From contig JADJQP010000001.1 in assembly GCA_016712665.1 (NCBI GenBank), positions 1,054,001-1,118,000 on the forward strand: DNA of 64,000 nt, read 5' to 3'. The position numbers were made by a program, and so were the translations under genes. Origin of the DNA: Bacteroidota bacterium. Its GTDB lineage: Bacteria > Bacteroidota > Bacteroidia > Chitinophagales > Chitinophagaceae. Under the pieces are notes generated by a model. The model ran no database searches, was not told where the DNA came from, and saw only the letters and a list, made by a program, of their open reading frames with translations. Positions 57,797 through 64,000 of this stretch are shown here, piece by piece; position 1 is the stretch's first letter, and the number at the start of each line of letters is the position of its first letter.

Positions 57797-59485
57797 CTAG
57801 TAATCGTACTGCTTCCGAAGTGCATTCAGTCGCATACCCGTATAGAATTGTAAACTGTTCATACTAGGATTGCTGCTATGAGTTCCTTTCTCATACCGGA
57901 AAGTAGCACCTAGGTCAAAGAATAAATTGTCTTTTATTTCGTAGGCAAAATTCAGATTGGAATAAAAAACATTGGACGGGGCGCCGTTAAACATTTTGAC
58001 TCCGTAATCAGCATTCCGATTGGTTTGATCCTTAAAAATATTGCCACCAAAGCTAGTATTGGATAGGGTATCACGACCTTGTCTATTGAAAAATGATTTC
58101 CAGCAAACGAAGGTGTTTTTCCAAGGTTGATAATTTACAATAAGGTTGCCTTCAATAAAATTGGCTCCGTAGGGGTGCGCCAGTGCTTGATTATAATTAG
58201 AATAGTCGCTCACCGAATCATTGTATGAATAAGTATACGGGCGAACCATATTTGCCTCAACTTGAATCATTAAATTTTTAACACCAAATGGATCTGCAAG
58301 TTTTAGGCCTAATTGAAATGCATGTTTATTCGCCCACCAACCATTATTGGCCTTTACCTGCGCAAAATTAAATTCATCTAAAATAACCTGACCATAAATC
58401 AACGCCTTTATACCTGTATTGATTTTGAAATTCAATCCGATTAAGGCATTATCAGGGCTGCCATTGGTTTGCTCTACACTTCGGTATAAAATAATAGGGT
58501 TTAAATACCTGAAATCAAAATGATCTTTACGTGAATAAATGATGGCTTCAAATAAACCAACATTTAACCACCTTGCCGCATTCACACTTAAATGATGCAT
58601 GGCTGCATACTTTCTCGGGAGATATTGGTCGGCTCCTCTGAAGTATTGAGGGGTGAGTTCCATAAAAAGATTTTGATAATTAAATCGTCCCAAGCGGGTA
58701 TTTAATTTTAAAAAGGTATAGTTGCTTCCGAAGTCCGACAAGAAGAGGCTTCTATATCCATCACCCAAATGAAATTTGTCGGTTCCGAAGGTCACATTCA
58801 CTGTATTCTTAATGACATCCGCGTCAATGTACCCTGCTGCATATAAATAATCTTGAGCTAGGCCGGCCTTATTGGTTTTAAAATCCTTGTAGTAGGTAAT
58901 GCCGGGAACGGCACTGCTATTGCGAATGTAATTCTGATGATGAAGGGGGCCTCGCTCTTGATTGTCGGTGAAAATGGTATAGAATCCAACGCGTTTCCCT
59001 AATAGCCCTCTTGCCTCAATTCCTTTTGAATTATAAAATAAATTTTGTTTCAGGTTACCGGTTTCTACTGTTTGCTGGTAATGAATTACCGGATTTAAAA
59101 CAAAGGTGGCTAATTTGTTTTGGTAATGAATAAAATTCGGTTGCTTTTGATAGAATGTATTAAATAGCGAATAATCGGAAGGAATGGCACCATCGCCACT
59201 CTGTGCCCATTCTCCATTCTTTGAGATGATTTTTACCAATTCGCTCCGATCCATAATGCTAATCGATTCCTGATTCTGATTCAAATAATTTTCAAGGTAT
59301 TGCGTCACATCCTTGTTGCTCATCCCATTCAACGCGGTATGCAATGTATCTGATACAGTTCCACTCAAAATGTCCAATCGCTCAATTTGAAAATAGGAAT
59401 CCATATTCTTTCGCAAAAAAATACCTTGTGCAATCGTTTGCAAAGCAATCATCACGAATAAGGCAGAGAATAGGATTTTTTTCAT
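57797..59485 (-). CDS. Outer-membrane barrel protein of the RemB/Wzi-like type
   Basis: Protein of 562 residues. The signal peptide ends at ALQTIAQ; the periplasmic N-part (about 20-110) has ENYLNQNQESISIMDRSELV. From about 115 a series of amphipathic beta-strands forms an outer-membrane barrel (QNKLATFVLNPVIHYQQ, RGLLGKRVGFYTIFTDNQER, YIDADVIKNTVNVTFGTDKF, LRYLNP-type FRYLNPIILYRSVEQ). It resembles capsule-assembly Wzi-family proteins and the Flavobacterium RemB, an outer-membrane gliding-associated protein. It may function in surface polysaccharide retention or motility; this is inference. A divergent promoter for pyrC lies upstream. Confidence 0.7.
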   Translation of the reverse strand: MKKILFSALFVMIALQTIAQGIFLRKNMDSYFQIERLDILSGTVSDTLHTALNGMSNKDVTQYLENYLNQNQESISIMDRSELVKIISKNGEWAQSGDGAIPSDYSLFNTFYQKQPNFIHYQNKLATFVLNPVIHYQQTVETGNLKQNLFYNSKGIEARGLLGKRVGFYTIFTDNQERGPLHHQNYIRNSSAVPGITYYKDFKTNKAGLAQDYLYAAGYIDADVIKNTVNVTFGTDKFHLGDGYRSLFLSDFGSNYTFLKLNTRLGRFNYQNLFMELTPQYFRGADQYLPRKYAAMHHLSVNAARWLNVGLFEAIIYSRKDHFDFRYLNPIILYRSVEQTNGSPDNALIGLNFKINTGIKALIYGQVILDEFNFAQVKANNGWWANKHAFQLGLKLADPFGVKNLMIQVEANMVRPYTYSYNDSVSDYSNYNQALAHPYGANFIEGNLIVNYQPWKNTFVCWKSFFNRQGRDTLSNTSFGGNIFKDQTNRNADYGVKMFNGAPSNVFYSNLNFAYEIKDNLFFDLGATFRYEKGTHSSNPSMNSLQFYTGMRLNALRKQYDY

Positions 59486-59591
59486 ATCTGTAAATAAGGG
59501 CTAAAATTAAAACATTTTTAATTGTTACATTCACTTTTTTGGAATGGCCAAAGCTTTTGATTTTTTTTCAGTATAATTCAGTTCCGGCTTT

Positions 59592-59599
59592 TACCTTTG
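59592..59599 (+). promoter_or_regulatory. -7 box TACCTTTG of pyrC
   Basis: Exact TAnnTTTG match 15 bases before ATG 59615, on the plus strand of the divergent region between the barrel gene and pyrC. No -33 TTG at the ideal distance. Confidence 0.45.
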
Positions 59600-59614
59600 T
59601 TGTAACACAGATAT

Positions 59615-60960
59615 ATGAATACAATCATTATAAAAGGGATTCAAGTAGTAAATGCGGGTCAAATTGAAACCAAGGATGTTCTTATAAAACGAGGACATTT
59701 TGAACGTATTGACAATCACATCGATAGTAAGGAACGAGCTGTTGAAATTGTTGGTGAGGGTTTGCATATGCTACCTGGTCTCATTGATGATCAGGTACAC
59801 TTCAGAGAACCCGGCCTTACCCATAAGGCAAGTATCTATACCGAATCAAAAGCAGCTGTGGCAGGCGGTGTAACCAGTTTTATGGAAATGCCCAACGTAA
59901 AACCACCTACCTTAACACAGGAATTGCTCGAGCAAAAGTATGAAATTGGAAAGCATCAATCGCTGGCAAATTATAGCTTTTTTATGGGTGTAAGCAATGA
60001 TAATATTGCTGAGGCTTTAAAAGTGAATCAACACAAAAAAGATGTTTGCGGACTCAAAATATTTATGGGCTCCAGTACCGGCAATATGCTGGTAGACAAT
60101 ATTGTGACGCTTGAAAAGTATTTTCGGAAAGCGAAGTCCTCATTGCTACCCATTGCGAACAAGAAAATGTCATACGAAAGAATATTGAAAAACTTGAGGC
60201 AGAACATATTTCGTATAATCATGCGCGTTTTCATCCCATCATTCGTGATGTGGAGGCGTGTTATGAATCTTCTATTAGCGCCATTCAACTCGCTAAAAAG
60301 CACAATACCCGTTTACATATTTTACACATTAGTACCGAAAAAGAGTTGCAGCTTTTTACCAACTTATTCCCCTTAAAGGAAAAAAGAATCACCGCGGAAG
60401 TCTGCGTACATCATTTACATTTTACAGCGGATGATTATACACAATTTGGCAATTTAATAAAGTGCAACCCTGCAATCAAAGAAAAGAGTCACAAAGAGGC
60501 GCTGTGGAAGGCCTTGCTGGATGATCGACTGGATATAATCGCTACTGACCATGCACCCCATACCTGGGATGAGAAGCAGCAACCTTACCTGCAAGCACCT
60601 GCCGGAATTCCGTTGGTACAGCATAGTTTGTATATCTTACTGCAAGCCTATAAAGAGGGTCGTATTTCACTAGAGAAAATTGTGGAAAAGGCCTGCCATG
60701 CACCGGCCATTTGTTTTGAAGTTGAAAAAAGAGGGTATGTACAAGAAGGCTATTTTGCGGATGCGGTTCTTGTAAATTTGCATCAAAACTATACGGTTTC
60801 AAAAGAAAATATTTTACATAAGTGTGCATGGAGTCCTTTTGAAGGGCATATATTTCCGGCTTGTATCGAAAAAACCATTGTAAACGGAAATATTGTATAT
60901 GACAACGGAATCTTTGATGAAGGTACAAAGGGATCTCGTTTGTCCTTTACACGAGCCTAA
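59615..60960 (+). pseudogene. pyrC: Dihydroorotase, one frameshift
   Basis: The repaired enzyme is about 448 residues and catalyses the third step of pyrimidine synthesis, cyclising carbamoyl aspartate. Metal ligands: DDQVHFREPG (HxH-like His with Arg), then THCEQE, HILHIST and TDHAPH; the carbamylated-Lys position is a type I/III question I cannot settle. A frameshift occurs in the T-run 60121-60124 (LEKYF-RKAKSS versus the correct FSESEVLIATHCEQEN); one more T restores it and joins the ORFs 59615-60376 and 60250-60960 exactly. As the gene is usually essential in prototrophs, this break is probably a consensus error. It overlaps the convergent MarR gene by four bases. Confidence 0.85.
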
Positions 60961-61454
60961 TCTGTGGCATTCACCTGCATTTGGGGTAATTGATGCACAA
61001 AAACTTTGTCAAAAAGTATATTTAAATGCTCTATTTCTGCAGGGCTGAGGTTTGATAGTACCGATTTGAATTTTTCATCTGCCACATCAATAGATTGAAT
61101 CAATTTCATTCCGGCATCACTCAGCGTGATGCTTAATTTTCGCTTGTTCAAATCATTTTCATTTTTTTGAACCAAACCTAATTTTTCCAATCTGCTAACC
61201 AACCGCGAAACATCACTTTGCTTATGTAGCATTCGATCTTTTAATAAGGAAAGTTGCACCCCTCGAGGGTACTGCCCCTTTAGAATTCGCAATATATTAA
61301 ATTGCTGATAGGTTAGTTTGAATTTCGATAAATGATCATCCAGGTCTTGCATGACCCTTGACTCGAGATACAAAATACCTACCACCGCCTTATAATAAGG
61401 ATTGGCAAAGGGGCTGCTTAATTTAATGAGTTTTTCAAGCGTGCTATGCATCAT
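60957..61454 (-). CDS. MarR-family transcriptional regulator 1
   Basis: Protein of 165 residues with a winged helix-turn-helix of MarR type: YQQFNILRILKGQYPRGVQL, LKDRMLHKQSDVSRLVSRLEKLGLV (recognition helix and wing) and NENDLNKRKLSITLSDAGMKL. The N-terminal helix (ETLIKLSS..NPYYKAVVGILYLESR) and the C-terminal helix form the dimer interface. Such regulators respond to phenolic or oxidative ligands; none can be named. It is a paralogue of the next gene, with a matching residue pattern along the whole length, and both lie on the same strand 64 bases apart. Operator sites were not evident. Confidence 0.85.
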   Translation of the reverse strand: MMHSTLEKLIKLSSPFANPYYKAVVGILYLESRVMQDLDDHLSKFKLTYQQFNILRILKGQYPRGVQLSLLKDRMLHKQSDVSRLVSRLEKLGLVQKNENDLNKRKLSITLSDAGMKLIQSIDVADEKFKSVLSNLSPAEIEHLNILFDKVFVHQLPQMQVNATD

Positions 61455-61518
61455 TGTTTCAAAAATAGGCTAAGCAATCGAATTTTTATAATTATTCAAC
61501 AAGAAGTCTGTAGCTCCT

Positions 61519-61983
61519 TTACGGTAAATCAAGTTGTTTGTCAATTAAATCATTCAACTGACGAACTTCTTCAGGTGATAATCTATGTAGAATGCTGGTG
61601 GCGCCAAGGCTATCCGTATCAATTTCTTTCAGCAAATTCAAGCCTTTTGCCGAAATGTAAATATCGGCATTTCGTTTGTCAATTATATTCGCCTCCTTGA
61701 TAATTAAATGCTGTTTATTAAGTCGCTCAATAATACGGGATACATCACTCATTTTATCAAGCATCCGCTCTTTTATGGCATTCAAATTGTACGATTTGGG
61801 ATACTGGCCTCTCAATATCCGCAGAATATTGTATTGTTGGGGAGATAAATGATACTTCTTGAAATATTGAAAGCTTTGATGGTGAAGCACCGAAGATAAA
61901 TACATCATGCCTATTTCCGCTTTAATATAGTCTGACCGAAAGGGCACTGATTGTTTTATCAATCTTTCTAAATTGTTCTTCAT
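61519..61983 (-). CDS. MarR-family transcriptional regulator 2
   Basis: Protein of 154 residues, paralogue of the regulator downstream. Shared pattern: LxRLIKxSxPF..YxKAxxGxxYL, SPQQYNILRILRGQYPKSYNL, IKERMLDKMSDVSRIIERLN, KRNADIYISAKGLNLL and a C-terminal DxLxDK helix. Fold is the MarR winged helix. The pair probably arose by tandem duplication; each could form homo- or heterodimers. No enzyme or efflux target is adjacent, so the regulon is unknown. Confidence 0.85.
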   Translation of the reverse strand: MKNNLERLIKQSVPFRSDYIKAEIGMMYLSSVLHHQSFQYFKKYHLSPQQYNILRILRGQYPKSYNLNAIKERMLDKMSDVSRIIERLNKQHLIIKEANIIDKRNADIYISAKGLNLLKEIDTDSLGATSILHRLSPEEVRQLNDLIDKQLDLP

Positions 61984-62019
61984 GCTCCGTGTATTTAAGG
62001 ACGAAAATAAAAAATATTT

Positions 62020-64000
62020 CTAACTAAAAAGGTAATTAACGTCCTCTCGGGTTAGTTGTTTTATCATTTGGGCATCATCACTTACAATGTCTTTGACAAG
62101 GGTATTTTTTTTATCTTTTAAGATCATGATTTTTTCTTCAACGGTATCTTTACAAATAAGTCGATAGGCAAAAATATTCTTGGTTTGACCGATTCGATGG
62201 GTCCGGTCGATGGCCTGTTGCTCAACAGCCGGATTCCACCATGGGTCTACAATGTATACATAATCGGCTGCGGTTAGGTTGAGCCCCATTCCGCCTGCTT
62301 TCAATGAAATTAAGAAGCCCTGGCACTTGGGATTGTCTTGAAAAACTCTGATGGTCGTTTCTCTTTGAAGTGCGGTATAGTTTCCGTCAAAATATTGAAA
62401 CTGAATTTCATTTTGCGTTAATTTCTCTTTTATTAAGGAGAGCATCCCCAGAAATTGAGAAAAAATCAACACTTTATGATCGCCAATGTTTTCTTGCATT
62501 TCACGCAACAATTCATCCAGTTTGGTGCTGTGATTTTCGTATTTTGTTTCGTCTTTAAGAATGGCGGGTGAGTCACATATTTGGCGCAATTTCATTAAAC
62601 CTTGTAAAATGGCAAACTGAGATTTTTCAATTCCCTGGTTTTCGATGGTTCCGAGTATTTGTGCCCGATACATATTCTTATACATATCATAGATGGCTCG
62701 TTGCTCTTTACCCATTTCACAATACAAGGTTACTTCCGTTTTTTCCGGCAAATCTTGAGCCACTTGTTCTTTGGTGCGTCGTAATAAAAAAGGATAGATA
62801 AGTTTTCGAAGGTGTTGCTTGGTTTCGGTATCCTGAAATTTGTCAACCGGTTTTGCAAATTGCTCCTTGAAGAAATCTTTGGTGCCCAGCATACCGGGGT
62901 TCAAAAAATTCATTTGCGAATAGATATCAAAGGTGTTGTTTTGCATGGGAGTGCCGCTTAACGCAAATCTATTTTTTGTAATTAATAGTTGCGCTGCTTT
63001 GGCCACTTTACTACTCGGATTCTTTATGGTTTGCGATTCGTCTAAAATAACATAATCTAGTTTTAAATTTTGAAAAAGTAGAATATCCGATCTAAGGGTT
63101 CCGTAAGTAGATATAATGATGTTATGTTGTAAAAGGTTGGCCTCTGACGTTGTTCTACCCGGACCATGATGTATTAAATACGTTAACTCAGGCGTAAATT
63201 TATTGATTTCATTTTCCCAATTAAAAAGTAGGGTGGTGGGGCATACCACCAGGGAGAGCAATTGTCCATTGATATTTTTGTAATATTGTAAAAAGGTAAG
63301 GGTCTGTATGGTTTTTCCCAATCCCATATCATCTGCCAGAAGGCCTCCCCATTTGATTTTATCCAAATAGGCCAGCCATTGAAACCCTGCCGTTTGATAC
63401 GGACGAAGCTCGGCATTTAATTCAGTTGGGGTAGCTATTTCTTGAAAATTCTCCGGGTTTTGGGCCAACAAATTTTGTTTCTTTTCATTCAACTCATTCT
63501 TAATATCCTCGTCATCAATCATGTCATGCAATTCGTCAATGACACTAAAATTGTATTTACTTACCTTCAGCGTTTTGCCATCGGCTTCAGCCATTTTAAA
63601 TAGCAACGAAAATTTTGCCAGCCATTCTTCTGGAAGCAATCCATAGGTTCCATCTCCCAAGGATACATAATTGACTTTTTTGGATAAGGCTTTTTGGATT
63701 TCAGCCAAACTGGCTTTTTGCCCTTCATAGTCAATTTCTACTTCGGTATCAAACCAATCCAGGTTTGAGGAAATAAATATTTTAGTGGAAGGTTTTGCTT
63801 TATGAATTTTAAAATTTTTCAGACTTTCATACCCAAGCAGTTCAATCTTTTCTTCCTTCATTTTATCAAAAAACAAGAAGAACCAATTTTTTGTAAGGCA
63901 TGTTTTGAATGAATCGCGTAATGATTTTCATACTCCGGCTTTTTTAAATGAGTATGCAAACTCTGGAGCATATTGATGAATCCTGCTTCATATTCAACAT
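62020..64000 (-). pseudogene. SNF2-family DEAD/DEAH-type helicase, 5' end beyond the window, one frameshift
   Basis: Two-lobed SNF2/SWI2 ATPase. Motifs in the intact 618-codon frame: Walker A DDMGLGKTIQT, DExQ box LDESQTIKNP, GTPMQNN, FLLRRTKEQV, then ILIFSQFLGMLSLI-like region, GLNLTAADYVYIVDPWWNP and QAIDRTHRIGQTKNI. It remodels nucleoprotein or DNA. Upstream of the apparent start (63876) the reading continues in another frame (AGFINMLQSLHTHLKKPEYE, NHYAIHSKHALQKIGSSCF) that runs off the window edge; one more T in the six-base run 63868-63873 joins it to FDKMKEEKIELLG. So the protein is longer than 618 residues and its 5' part lies outside the window. The zinc-finger (SWIM) end, if present, is not visible. 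Confidence 0.8.

Noticed and set aside
1..64000. Recoding of TAG or another stop as sense
   Set aside because: In-frame stops of all three kinds occur and intact genes also end with them; homopolymer indels in other genes give a simpler cause.

Overview
The window comes from a member of the Bacteroidota. The evidence is type IX secretion (T9SS) C-terminal sorting domains on at least seven proteins, SprB-type repeats, a FecR-type anti-sigma gene beside an ECF sigma factor, a TonB-dependent receptor with a carboxypeptidase-regulatory plug extension, a RicT/PSP1-holB pair, a moaC-moaB fusion, and many -7 promoter boxes of the TAnnTTTG type. The DNA is AT-rich. The linoleoyl-CoA-type desaturase and the mix of secreted proteins suggest an environmental Chitinophagia/Saprospiria-like lineage, but this is only an impression. 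I saw no rRNA, tRNA, insertion sequence, phage or CRISPR array.

Layout. 1-8.6 kb: 5' part of hscA, a secreted purple-acid-phosphatase-like enzyme, a fatty acid desaturase, a large protein with a possible caspase-like end, a GNAT enzyme and a T9SS cargo protein. 8.9-16.7 kb: a DUF1761 membrane protein, two transglutaminase-like proteins flanking a GNAT/small-ORF pair that resembles a toxin-antitoxin module, then ricT, holB and a secreted TIMP-like/MORN protein. 16.8-24.9 kb: an SPFH protein, then a four-gene set (GIN-domain lipoprotein, ECF sigma, FecR, STN protein with LA_2272-like surface repeats), a DUF6134-like gene and a TonB-dependent receptor. 24.9-28.1 kb: a minus-strand operon of Cys-rich and His-rich envelope proteins, probably metal related. 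28.2-37.0 kb: three secreted proteins (a PNGase F-like protein with an inserted LamG domain, a bleomycin-hydrolase-like peptidase, an SprB-repeat adhesin). 37.5-44.7 kb: a secreted YCII protein, a NuoE-NuoF fusion, moaCB, small envelope genes, hemD and DUF4271. 44.8-49.4 kb: parC, ksgA and a 2-hydroxyacid dehydrogenase. 49.6-56.0 kb: two tandem CotH/lamin-tail secreted paralogues. 56.0-64.0 kb: a POT peptide transporter, a RemB/Wzi-like barrel, dihydroorotase, two MarR paralogues and a SNF2 helicase.

The most striking global property is that 13 genes are interrupted. Four have in-frame stop codons (TAG, TGA, TAA, TAG). Nine have single-base frameshifts, twelve in all, most of them in homopolymer runs. 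Housekeeping genes (hscA, ksgA, pyrC) are among them, so consensus errors in the assembly are more likely than real decay for many of these. In each case the repaired protein is contiguous and family-like, so I annotate the whole locus.

Best candidates for undescribed biology: (a) the sigma/FecR/STN-LA_2272 surface-signalling cluster without a receptor barrel of its own; (b) the GNAT plus 56-residue ORF pair; (c) the CxxC/His-rich envelope operon; (d) the PNGase F-like protein split by a LamG domain; (e) the His/Cys-dyad protein at 4.1-6.3 kb.
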